From Corticium candelabrum (taxonomy: Eukaryota; Porifera; Homoscleromorpha; Homosclerophorida; Plakinidae): a stretch of DNA of 64,000 bases. Below are positions 48,505 through 62,654 of the stretch, in pieces. Each line of letters opens with the position of its first letter. Positions within the stretch are counted from its first letter, which is position 1. The notes under the pieces are model-generated. The model made no database searches. It saw only the letters and a program-made list of their open reading frames with translations, and was not told the origin of the DNA. The stretch lies in the NCBI RefSeq assembly GCF_963422355.1, contig NC_085091.1:4111523-4175522 (forward strand). The letters are read 5' to 3'. The translations under genes were made by a program, and so were the position numbers.

Positions 48505-51500
48505 TCAAAGATCCAACCTGTTTGGTTTCCTAACTTGTCTCCCAGACCGAGTTCTAATCGTTCTATGATCATCTTGAGTCGCCACCAGATCTCTCTGAGT
48601 CTCCAATGTATTTTCTCTCTCCTTTCTTTGCATCTCAGAAGTATTCTGACTCGTTTTACCTTGATTACCAACATATTGATGACATGGTTGATGATCTTCC
48701 TCTCTCACATTTGACTCTAAGTTCGTCCTTTGTTCTCTCTCTGGCTCTGATCTTCTCTCAATTCTTTCTTCACTTCCTTCCATCTTTCTCTCTTCTTCAC
48801 TTCCTTCCATCTTTCTCTCTTCTTCACTTTCAATTCTGATATGATTCCTATTTCTACGAAGAATTTCTTTCGGAGTAGAAACAAGATACGATCTTGGATA
48901 CGTTTCTCTTAGAACAGTACCCGTTGTTGTTTTGTCAGAAATCCATACTGAATCTCCCGCTTTTAATAAAGGAAGATGTTGCACTTTATGACGTTTGTCA
49001 TAGGTGACTTTCTTCTTTCTCTTCTGATCTACTTCTCTCTTCCTCAAAAGTTGCATGTTGGGAACTTCAGGTTTTCTTTGCTCCACTGACATAGGTAAAT
49101 TTGACCTTAGCCTTCTTGACATCAACAATTGAGAAGAACTAAATCCATTGCTTAACGGTGTTGTTCTATATGACAGTAATGCAAGATATGGATCCTTGGC
49201 TTTCTGTAATAACGTCTTCACTGTTTTCACCGCTCTTTCGGCTTCTCCATTGGCTTTTGGATACTTTGGACTTGACGTAACGTGCTTAAATCCATACTCG
49301 TTTGCAAATATATTAAATTCTTCAGATGTATACTGTGTCCCATTATCCGAAACCACACATTCTGGAACTCCATGTCTAGAGAATATAGCTTTTAAGTGTT
49401 TGATGATATGAACTGATGTCATGCTTCGAACTTCAACAACTTCTATGTAACGAGAAAAATAGTCTATTACAAGAAGATAGTGCGATCCTTTGAATTCAAA
49501 AAGATCTGTTCCAATCTTTTGCCAAGGCAATAAAGGTAAAGGTGTTGTAATTAATGGCTCTATGTGATTACGTCTTTCTCTCGAACATACAGGACAGGAA
49601 AAAACATACTCCTTTAGCTCCTTACTCATACCTGGCCACCATATCGCAGCTTTAGCTCGTTCTCTACACTTTACAATGCCTTGATGTCCTTCATGAATTC
49701 TCTCAATCATTTCTCTTCTTAGTTTGTCGGGAATTATCAATCGTGATCCTCTTACCAATATATCTCTTTGCACAGTTATCTCCGAAGACAATGCAGCAAA
49801 CTTCTTCAATTCTCCATGCAGATTTCTTTTCTCTGGCCAACCATCATCTGTAAACCTTCTTACTTGTTGGCATAACCAATCTTCTTTTTGCATTTGCCGA
49901 ACTTGTTCTAATCTTTTATCACTGGCAGGAATATGATCCATAACTTGGTTAACCCACGTTTCGACTATTTCTACAAATTCGTGATCAATCTCTGTAGGTT
50001 CATCAACTGGATATCTAGAAAGAGTGTCCGCCGTTCCTAGTTCTTTTCCTGGTACATAGTCTAACTTGTATTCATATCGCATCAGTCTCATTCTAAATCT
50101 CTGAATTCGTGGTGGTAGTTCATCCAATTCTTTTCGTCCGAACAAAGTCAACAACGGTTTATAGTCCGTTAATAACGTGAAAGTCTTGCCTACAAGATAA
50201 CATGAAAACTTTTCACAAGCCCACACTGAAGCTAAAGATTCTTTTCCAATTTGAGCATATTTTCTTTCACACGGTGTTAACGAACGTGATGCATATGCTA
50301 TGGCTCTCCAAATTCCGTTGCTCTGTTTTTGTTCAATCACTGCTCCTATCCTAGTCACTGCTTCAATCACTAGTCCTACCGAAGAAGCATCTGAAGCAAC
50401 TCTCGTTTCTCTCTCTGGATTATAGACTGCTAGTACGGGGGCTTCGCTTAATCTCTTCTTGATTTCTGCTACCGCTTTCCTTTGTCTATCATCCCAGATC
50501 CAAGCATTTCGACCACACAATAATGCTCTGAGAGGTTCAGTCAACGTTGCTAATTCTTTTACAAACTTACTTTGTTGGTTGACCATTCCCAAAAAACTCC
50601 TAATGTCAGTTCTGTTTCTTGGTTCCTTTAAATTCAGAATTGCTGAAACTTTGTCTGGATCTGAACTAATTCCATGTGAATCAATTACATGACCCAAGAA
50701 TTTTATTCTTCGTTTTGAGAACAGACACTTTTCCTTGTTCAAAGTAACTCCAGCTTCCTGCAATCTTCCTAACACCGCTTCCAACCTACAATCATGCTCT
50801 TGTTGATTAGTACCGAATACCAAAATATCGTCCATTAAACAGATAACCCCTTTCAAGTTCTCCAAAATTTGTGAAATCCTCTTTTGAAATACTTCTGGAG
50901 CTGAAGTAATCCCAAAAGGTAAACGTTTGAAAAAATATCTACCAAATGGTGTGATAAATGTCGTTAATGGTGCACACTCTTGTGTCAATAGAATTTGCCA
51001 ATAACCTGAGTTTGCGTCAAGTTTTGAAAATACCACAGCATTTTCCAACTGAGCTAACACGTGATCAACACTAGGCATAATGTCTCTCTCTCTCTTAACA
51101 CACTTGTTCAACTGAGTTAAATCCACACAAATTCTCACCTTTCCATTCTGTTTAGGTACTACAACCATTCCTGCAACCCAATCTGTTGGCTCTTCCACTT
51201 TTTGAATGACATTATCTTTCTCCATCCTAACTAATTCTTCTTTTACCTTTGGCAATAGCGGTATAGGAATTCTTCTTGGAGTTGATAGAGCATATGGTTG
51301 TGCGTTCTCTTTCAGCTCTATTTTATACTTTCGCTTCATAACTCCTAACCCACTAAACAATTTCGGATGTTTATCTATCATTTCGTGATCCACATCTACT
51401 TGATCAACTCTCGTGATTAGTTTCAAAGCTTTTATCGTAGGAAGCCCTACTAATGGTTTCCTGAGACCTTTAATGACATACAGTTCCTCTTTAACTGATT

Positions 51501-52152
51501 GACTTCCTTTTTCTAATTTACATTTTATCTGTCCACATACTTCTAGTGGCTTCTGATTCGGTCCTTTCAGACAGCGTATAGACTTCTTCAACCTTGTTCC
51601 GAAAACATTTCTAGCTATATTTTCAGGAAGAACATTCACATCTGCTCCAGTGTCAATCTTGAAATTTATTGGAACTTCATCAACTAACAGTGTCACCGTC
51701 CAAGGCTCATGTTTACTACTACTATTTGTTACTGACGAAATTTCCTTAGTAATGCAATCAAGATACTGCTTCTCTGATACGTGTATTTCCGAAACCTTTT
51801 TCGTTTTGCACATTTGAGCAAAATGACCCATTCGACCACACTTCTTACATCTACAGTCTTGAGCAGGACATTGACTCTTGCTGTGCTCTGGCACTTTCCC
51901 ACATCTGTGGCAGCGTTTCCTACCCTCCGCTGGGAAAAATTTCCTTGCCGTTGTGTAACTTCCTAGTTTCTTATGGTCCTTCCAAACTTGATTAGACTTT
52001 ACTCTAGCTACTTGCGTTGTTTCAGCAGAAGCTCTAATTACATCTTGTTGTTTCTTTACTGACTCCGATTGTCTTACCTTTGTCATTGCTTTTTCAAGCG
52101 TTAACTCCGCATCAAGTTGAAGTTGCTCTGACAACTTTGCATCACAGTTCAA
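48505..52152 (-). CDS. Gag C-terminus/Pol polyprotein of gypsy element B
   Basis: One frame of 1215 codons without a stop. Residue positions counted from its first codon: two zinc knuckles in a C-rich block (81-115); protease DTGAD at 167-171; reverse transcriptase with FSKLDANSGYWQI (376-388) and LMDDILVF (439-446); RNase H with Asp588, Glu638 and Asp663, containing an apparent 10-residue insertion just after the first Asp; integrase HHCC (HEGHQG at 820 to CPVC at 853-856); and a D,D-35-E core at Asp883, Asp936 and Glu972. The tail (about 1108-1130) holds a tandem SEEERKMEG repeat. The zinc knuckles belong to Gag, so this frame and the one at 52142-52564 should be one protein. The first codon is TTG after an in-frame TAG, not a real start. 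Confidence 0.92.
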   Translation of the reverse strand: MNCDAKLSEQLQLDAELTLEKAMTKVRQSESVKKQQDVIRASAETTQVARVKSNQVWKDHKKLGSYTTARKFFPAEGRKRCHRCGKVPEHSKSQCPAQDCRCKKCGRMGHFAQMCKTKKVSEIHVSEKQYLDCITKEISSVTNSSSKHEPWTVTLLVDEVPINFKIDTGADVNVLPENIARNVFGTRLKKSIRCLKGPNQKPLEVCGQIKCKLEKGSQSVKEELYVIKGLRKPLVGLPTIKALKLITRVDQVDVDHEMIDKHPKLFSGLGVMKRKYKIELKENAQPYALSTPRRIPIPLLPKVKEELVRMEKDNVIQKVEEPTDWVAGMVVVPKQNGKVRICVDLTQLNKCVKRERDIMPSVDHVLAQLENAVVFSKLDANSGYWQILLTQECAPLTTFITPFGRYFFKRLPFGITSAPEVFQKRISQILENLKGVICLMDDILVFGTNQQEHDCRLEAVLGRLQEAGVTLNKEKCLFSKRRIKFLGHVIDSHGISSDPDKVSAILNLKEPRNRTDIRSFLGMVNQQSKFVKELATLTEPLRALLCGRNAWIWDDRQRKAVAEIKKRLSEAPVLAVYNPERETRVASDASSVGLVIEAVTRIGAVIEQKQSNGIWRAIAYASRSLTPCERKYAQIGKESLASVWACEKFSCYLVGKTFTLLTDYKPLLTLFGRKELDELPPRIQRFRMRLMRYEYKLDYVPGKELGTADTLSRYPVDEPTEIDHEFVEIVETWVNQVMDHIPASDKRLEQVRQMQKEDWLCQQVRRFTDDGWPEKRNLHGELKKFAALSSEITVQRDILVRGSRLIIPDKLRREMIERIHEGHQGIVKCRERAKAAIWWPGMSKELKEYVFSCPVCSRERRNHIEPLITTPLPLLPWQKIGTDLFEFKGSHYLLVIDYFSRYIEVVEVRSMTSVHIIKHLKAIFSRHGVPECVVSDNGTQYTSEEFNIFANEYGFKHVTSSPKYPKANGEAERAVKTVKTLLQKAKDPYLALLSYRTTPLSNGFSSSQLLMSRRLRSNLPMSVEQRKPEVPNMQLLRKREVDQKRKKKVTYDKRHKVQHLPLLKAGDSVWISDKTTTGTVLRETYPRSYLVSTPKEILRRNRNHIRIESEEERKMEGSEEERKMEGSEERIERRSEPEREQRTNLESNVREEDHQPCHQYVGNQGKTSQNTSEMQRKERENTLETQRDLVATQDDHRTIRTRSGRQVRKPNRLDL

Positions 52153-52564
52153 CTACCAATCTGTCCCGAATCATTTCGTTAGTAAGTTCTCCATAACTAC
52201 AATGTTCTACCAAACTGTATAACGAAGTAATAAATTCATCCACTGGTTCACCTTCGAATTGAACTCTTTGATTAAACTTCGCGCGTTCGTAAATGATATT
52301 TCTTGTCTTCACAAAGAAGCTCGTCATAGTCTCTTTTACGGTCTTGTAGTCTTTCTTCTGCTCCTCGTTCAATCCTAACGTCTGCAGCACATCCTCTGCC
52401 TTGTCACCCATAGAATAGATCAACGTACTTACTTGTGTCTCGTCTGTCTTCTCTGCTAATCCTGATGCTTGTCGAAATCTTTCGAATCTTCTTATCCAGC
52501 GTTCCCAGTCCTGCGGTTTGCTGAAGTCAAATTGCATCGGTATTTGCAACTGTGACTGTGCCAT
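52142..52564 (-). CDS. Gag N-terminus of gypsy element B
   Basis: 140 codons from the ATG at 52564 (MAQSQLQIPMQFDFSKPQDW). It contains WERWIRRFERFRQASGL and VQFEGEPVDEFITSLYSLVE, the typical capsid region of Mag-like gypsy Gag. It ends in DRLVVEL-stop. Relatives continue with an I-R-D-A-K-L-S-E-Q segment, which here lies in the next frame (DAKLSEQLQL). The frame break near 52148 therefore looks like a small deletion, although a programmed +1 shift cannot be excluded. The ATG lies only about 20 bases from the 5' LTR, overlapping or abutting the primer-binding region. Confidence 0.9.
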   Translation of the reverse strand: MAQSQLQIPMQFDFSKPQDWERWIRRFERFRQASGLAEKTDETQVSTLIYSMGDKAEDVLQTLGLNEEQKKDYKTVKETMTSFFVKTRNIIYERAKFNQRVQFEGEPVDEFITSLYSLVEHCSYGELTNEMIRDRLVVEL

Positions 52565-52565
52565 A

Positions 52566-52583
52566 CCTTAACTCCTGTCACCA
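52566..52583 (-). promoter_or_regulatory. Primer-binding site of gypsy element B
   Basis: Immediately after the 5' LTR the minus strand reads TGGTGACAGGAGTTAAGG. It begins TGG, as expected for pairing with a tRNA 3' CCA end. The tRNA identity was not determined. Confidence 0.7.
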
Positions 52584-52789
52584 TGTAGTGTTATCGGGTT
52601 CGTATTAAGGCACCAGACACGTATTACTATTGTCGTTAGCACACAACGTAAGAATACAGACTCTATACACACTAGTTACACCCCAACCGGTGAATACGTC
52701 TAGAATGACTCACTCTCTACGCATGCTCATTCATGCACTCGCGTGACATCATAGTAACTAATAATAGTATCATACTCAGTCACACTACA
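52584..52789 (-). repeat. 5' LTR of gypsy element B
   Basis: 206 bp, TGTAGTG...CACTACA on either strand because the ends are inverted repeats. See the 3' LTR for differences. Confidence 0.95.
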
Positions 52790-52929
52790 GAACGTCTCTC
52801 AGTATTAATGTATGCTGCTGTACAGAACCAGTCTCTCCGCGTGACTCTGAGAAGACGGTGTGTGGTTGCTACGTGATCTTCCCCCCACTGCGGTACAGTT
52901 ACGTGATAGCGGCAAGTAGCTCCGTTACA
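52790..52929 (+). repeat. 3' LTR of gypsy element A, second part
   Basis: Starts gaacgtctctcagtatta, matching 44627 in the 5' LTR, and ends CCGTTACA. The following ACG is shared with the MITE's target duplication. Confidence 0.88.
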
Positions 52930-52932
52930 ACG

Positions 52933-53079
52933 TAGCCTCGCCCCAGACGCAGTGTGGATTGCAGCCCCAGATGAGCTTCCATCACCACTACATCCGGGGC
53001 TGCAATCCATACTGCGTCTGGGGTTGCAATCCACTCTCCGTCTGGGGTTGCAATCCACACTGCGTCTGGGGCGAGGCTA
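52933..53079. repeat. Foldback MITE, TAGCCTCG family, with internal tandem repeats
   Basis: TAGCCTCGCCCCAGACGCAG on the left pairs with the right end. Exact 9-bp target duplications GTTACAACG flank it (52924-52932 and 53080-53088). The right arm carries three tandem copies of a 24-bp unit (tgcaatccayactgcgtctg...), while the left arm has one. No open frame. Confidence 0.93.
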
Positions 53080-53088
53080 GTTACAACG

Positions 53089-53593
53089 GGACCCTCGGTT
53101 ACATTTTCTTTGTCTTCAACGGGATATTAACTAACAATCAATAATCCAATCAACGGGATTCTTTGAAACGGGACACTCGGTTACAGATATACACTTCATG
53201 ATAAATTAGAACGGGATATTTAACAAATAAATTTGCATACATTGGGATACTCGATTCTCATGTCATTGAACGAGATATAACTCTGAACGAAATTCTTCAT
53301 GAGAATTCTGTCCAGCCTGCTAATTAATTTTTTCGATTTCACGGTTAATAATGATAAATTGTCAGAACGGGATACTCATGCAACGACCTAAATTTCTATA
53401 CAACAACGTTAAATTAATTAGCTATGAGAATTCTGTCTGTGGCTGCTAATTCTGTGAATGAGATATACTTTATGAATGCATACAATGATAAATTAATTAA
53501 CCAACAGCTATATCTAATCTGCCCATGCGGAGAACGGGATGATGAGCTAAAATATCTCAGCACTACAAATTGTAGCGCTAGCACGCTACAGAC
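53089..53593. other. Repetitive flank with AACGGGA motifs
   Basis: Holds the second copy of the about 87-bp unit (53098-53185). AACGGGAT(A/G/T) also recurs at irregular spacing (53218, 53366, 53532). Also contains two diverged copies of a gagaattctgtc... block (53299 and 53424). No gene. Confidence 0.5.
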
Positions 53594-53664
53594 TAGCCTC
53601 GAAGTTCCAGACCGTCTCCGAAACGGTACGCGGTTTTAGGAGACGGTCTGGGACTTCGAGGCTA
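53594..53664. repeat. Foldback MITE, TAGCCTCG family, 71 bp
   Basis: TAGCCTCGAAGTTCCAGACC on the left is the near-exact reverse complement of the right arm (one mismatch). Arms of about 26 bp surround a 19-nt loop. No matching target duplication is seen. It ends 50 bp before the LZIC start codon. Confidence 0.9.
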
Positions 53665-53681
53665 ATTAATTAAATTAAGTG

Positions 53682-58986
<5,305 letters not shown>

Positions 58987-59031
58987 GTAAGCACATTATC
59001 TGTGAATACACACGCCCATATGGGTACATAT

Positions 59032-59111
<80 letters not shown>

Positions 59112-60841
59112 CAGGGTTTCTCCAGAGGGAATGGGGATTTTGGTGCCTCTTTAGCTGCATATGTTCCGCTTACAGTTTGATATATTAGATAGATAGATAG
59201 ATTTATACAGGCCATATCCTATTAGCCAAGGGCTGGTCTTTCTAGGAGTCTGTTAAAATTTTTAAAAATAAATGACTATACAGTATAAAATATATCTATA
59301 TAGACCGGTTGCAGTAGGCATGAACCTACTCACATGCACACGTGCTGGAGGACAGTCGGGGCTTTAGTATCGCAATGAAAACTTCTGTGCTGTGCTGTTG
59401 TGGAACCGTGCCGATTGTGACAGAGACATTAGTTTTGTTTGTTTGCCAGCGATTGTGACGGGCAAAGGCGAGAAATTTTGAAACTGACGGAACAGCAACG
59501 AGGGGCGTGGATCACTGTTATTAACAGAAAGACCAGAAACAGATCAGTTTGAAGTGCACACGCGTTTGTTCCAATCACTTCGTAAGCGTAAAATCTTCTG
59601 CAACGGAAGACCAAACGAATCTGCATTAGGTTCCTAGTTAAAAACTGCGATATTTGTCAAGGCATTCATTGACGACAGAACGATACAAACGAGTACAGCA
59701 AAGAGATGCAAAGAGACTGCGATTAGAAGAAGACGACGAAATCGTTCTTCCACTTGATTGCATTGCATGTGCAAGCGAAATTACAGACGGCATTGAAACT
59801 GATGACAATGTAGTGCATGGGAGCGATAGCATGCATGCAGACCTAGTAGTGAATATGTTGACACTGTCGCAGGCTAAAGAGCCGTTGCACTGTCTTCAGG
59901 AGGAACTGGCAACAATATAAGGCATTTCGATTTCAAAGCAGTTTGCTTTCAGAGAAAAAACTTCATCCGGCGTGGATGCAGGTTGTCACTGTGGACGTCC
60001 TCGGACAACTCGCTGAGGGAAATTTTGTAAAGGTCTTGACCCTCAGCGTACTGAAGTTTAGCATTGTAGTGATGTTGGTTGTTGGAATCTAACAATCTGT
60101 CGCAATAACTGAGAAAAACAGGCCTCTAACATATCGAAAATGTCCTGGCTGTCCTCCACGCATGGGGTAGTCAGTTTAGCTCACGTGAGTGCAACTGGTC
60201 TATATGATTGCGCTAGTGCCGCTTCCATATGTCCTTTCCGTCTGTATGCACGCAGTGCAGCGGGATGGATGGACAGATTTGCTTGCCGATGCTGCCGGAC
60301 GGGTGTGATTTCGACTGTCTTGCGCTCGACTCACTGGAGACCTCTCTCGGGGTCTGGACTTGGGTGGGCTTTATTCCGTCATGCTATAGACGGGAAGTAG
60401 ACTCAATGCAGGGTGGGATCAAATTCCACTGCCTACCACGTGTGCTCGGACTTACTGGGTGTAGGCTAGTAGTTTCATAAATTCAATGAGGTAGATTGAC
60501 AAAGTAGAAGACATATTGTTCTACAATTGTGCTCCTCTATATGAAAAGCTCTTTTTACCGTTCATTCATTGTTCATGTGATTGTCATGTTGAATGATATT
60601 TACCAAGCCAAATGCATGCATACCATTTCTAATGTGCACATAAAGCATCATTTTTCCCTGGTTATTTGACTTTTAGGGGGCATGGCAAGATGTATCACTG
60701 AATTTAGTTGAATGATCTTTGCTATGTGAATTTGGCTTTGAAAGAGCTGTATTTTGTTAGTCATTGATCAGAAATAGAAAAGTAAGTGTAAGCTGTAGCA
60801 ACACAAACGTTTGTAGCAACACAATCGCTTCTAGACTAGAG
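58987..60841. other. LZIC intron 5 and non-coding stretch
   Basis: Contains the (CA)n run listed separately and a short (GATA)n at 59188-59202. A plus-strand frame at 59654-59917 contains the acidic segment RLRLEEDDEIVLPLDCIAC; it has no ATG near its start and no domain I know. The missing last LZIC exon may lie here or beyond but could not be recognised. Confidence 0.35.
59033..59108. repeat. (CA)n microsatellite
   Basis: About 38 CA units in the intron after LZIC exon 5. Confidence 0.98.
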
Positions 60842-60940
60842 TAGCCTTGGTGCCAGACAGCTTTTTACACATGAGGGGGTTGTGGGGGGGGAGGCAGAGA
60901 GAAAAGCAGTCTGAGGACTATGCTATTGCAATTGAGTTCG
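60842..60940. repeat. Solo arm of the 37946-type element
   Basis: tagccttggtgccagacagc at the left end and gaaaagcagtctgaggac, tgctattgcaattgagttcg at the right align with one arm of the 704-bp element at 37946. The second arm and interior are missing. A G-rich run (60872-60892) replaces part of the arm. Confidence 0.7.
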
Positions 60941-61251
60941 AAAGTAGACCTGATGACCTAACTTGTTAATGCACTAAATGAGTCTTACAGTTATTAACTA
61001 TAACAACCTACTTGCAATGATTTGAGGACCAGATGTTGTCTACATTTGGTGATTCAGCATGTCCAGATAATGTGTATTGTTCTCAGTATCATTCACAACA
61101 GTGGTGTAAGTAGGTCATGGGGAAACAAGTAACAACAAGTGGCATTTAGCCTTAGCAGGTGGCATACCACAATATGTCAATTATGAAAATGCTTACTTTT
61201 AGCCAGTGAATTTAGTAATGGCCATATCCTCAACTCTACCATTTAAGTCAG
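60941..61251. other. Non-coding stretch
   Basis: No open frame or repeat of note. Confidence 0.4.
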
Positions 61252-61813
61252 CAACTATGTTTGGGTTGAGGTGGGACCAAATATGCATTTACCTTTCTTG
61301 GTTCTGCTAGGATGTAGACGCTGGTCATTTTGCTATCATTGTGTGCTTGGCAAGCCACTGCTCTAGTTCTGTGATATTGCGCTTCCCAACATTTCTTGCC
61401 AAACACATCTTTAATGGGTTGCTTTCGAGACATTTGGACATCAAATGGAATGAAACGCAAATAGCTATCAAGGGACTGCGAACAGCTCAATGACAACTGA
61501 CTGACAGTGCTGTTGTGGCAGGCATGATTTATTCGTGCCATGCAACAAACCATAAATGCTGTCTGGAGAGAGCTGGCACGGCTGCAGCCATTGACAATGT
61601 GACTGGAATGACCGCTTGTGTGTTTAGGACACCATGAGGTGGTGGAGTATGTGAGTGCATGTGCACTGTTCAAACGTTCTGCTGGTCAATATGCTTGTCA
61701 AGTGGCTTTGTCGACGAGGCGGTTCCCATGATGCAGTCAATAAGGCAACCAGATTCTTGCAAATGTACGGTAAACGCATGCTTGGTCCCACCACAACCCA
61801 AACATTGTAGTTG
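61252..61813. mobile_element. TIR element, about 560 bp
   Basis: caactatgtttgggttgagg and, reverse-complemented from the right, caatgtttgggttgtggtgg match and continue tgggaccaa(a/g)(t/c)atgc(a/g)tttacc for a total of about 40 bp. The minus-strand frame at 61248-61673 fills the interior and is rich in Ser, Cys and His but unrecognised; it reads into the left repeat. No clear target duplication. Confidence 0.65.
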
Positions 61814-62654
61814 TAGTAGAGTTGCTGATATGGCCCATTGCAGTTGCTTTCAGCAAGTATCACTCCTACTTTCTTAGAATCTAGATAAGTCAAAGTAAAA
61901 GGGGTTTACATAATCTTGTAGATTTAGAAGTTGACGTGACTGCAAAATTATGGTTCTCCAACTTCCGGTCTTGTGAGGTTAATGGTTGTGACTATAACAC
62001 TAATACTCTAATTTCATAAATGTTTGGCGATCTAAATTTTCGGCAAACTTAGGTTGCCGCTATTACGACGTACATTAATTTTCAGCGTAAGGTGGTTTGC
62101 AGGAACCTTCACATACTAAATATGTACCAGATGCATATCATATCATTTGGCACATGCTAAACTACTACTACTGCAGTACGTTAGTCTCGCGTAGCCAGCC
62201 CCTCCCCATTTTTGATTGTGTAAGTAACATGTGGTGTGGAAGTTCGAATTCTTGGCTCTGGAGCCAGCTCAGCTCAAGACATTTGTACTACTAGTACATT
62301 ACATCTGTACTAGTGAAGCACAGATATCCTATAAGGTATGTTGGCATTACTCATTTTTGGCAAACATATGAATGTGCTTACAGTACATATGGTAATAGTA
62401 CTAGGGCCGAAACAAATATATTTCTTGTTTCCGGTCAGCAAGACGGAAAAAAGAGACCCGGTCGGCCAGGAATATATTTTTTGGCTCTATTATTTTGGTC
62501 TTGCTTCCACGATTTCACAGACTTACTATGCCAGTTTATTGGAAAAAATGTCAAGAAAACGTCAGTTTTAATATATATTAAATATTTAATTATAAAATTA
62601 TTATTTAATATATATATATATATATATTAAATAATATATATATATATATATATA
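61814..62654. other. Non-coding stretch with solo MITE arm
   Basis: No supportable gene. Ends in a (TA)n-rich region (62600-62654), interrupted by ttaaataata, into which the Tc1-like element is inserted. Confidence 0.4.
62182..62208. repeat. Solo arm of the TAGTCTCG MITE
   Basis: tagtctcgcgtagccagccc is nearly identical to the arms of the hairpin at 12624-12699 but has no partner within 300 bases. Confidence 0.75.

Larger units (their letters stand above)
48284..52789 (-). mobile_element. Young Ty3/gypsy element B, Mag-like
   Basis: Two LTRs (48284-48488 and 52584-52789) start TGTAGTG and end CACTACA. They differ by two substitutions and one single-base indel in about 205 positions. GAAC lies outside each end (48280-48283 and 52790-52793). 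A primer-binding-like TGGTGACAGG starts right after the 5' LTR, and a purine run (aaagaggga) lies right before the 3' LTR, both read on the minus strand. The order gag, zinc knuckles, protease, RT, RNase H, integrase is complete. I place it near the Mag lineage from Gag and knuckle organisation, not from a tree. Confidence 0.93.
44531..52929 (+). mobile_element. Old Ty3/gypsy element A, interrupted by element B
   Basis: The 5' LTR (44531-44765) starts TGTAGCGGTA and ends near GTTATA. The 3' LTR starts TGTAGCGGTA at 48206, is broken at 48283 by element B, resumes at 52786/52790 and ends GTTACA at 52929. Flanking ACGG on the left (44527-44530) and ACGG reconstructed on the right, after removing the MITE at 52933, give a 4-bp duplication. 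The LTRs differ at many positions, so the element is old. The internal part contains decayed gag and pol but no recognisable integrase, so it also carries a deletion before the 3' LTR. Confidence 0.85.

Noticed and set aside
48284-52789. An endogenous retrovirus with envelope
   Set aside because: After integrase only a short charged tail precedes the 3' LTR. There is no third open frame, signal peptide or membrane segment, so it is a Ty3/gypsy retrotransposon.
52933-53079. Regular repeats that resemble a short CRISPR array
   Set aside because: There are only three direct copies without spacers, inside inverted arms with a 9-bp target duplication. It is a foldback MITE.
59654-59920. Open frame with acidic segment proposed as the last LZIC exon
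   Set aside because: Its sequence and length do not match the short conserved end of LZIC, and no acceptor in phase 1 joins it to the donor at 58986.
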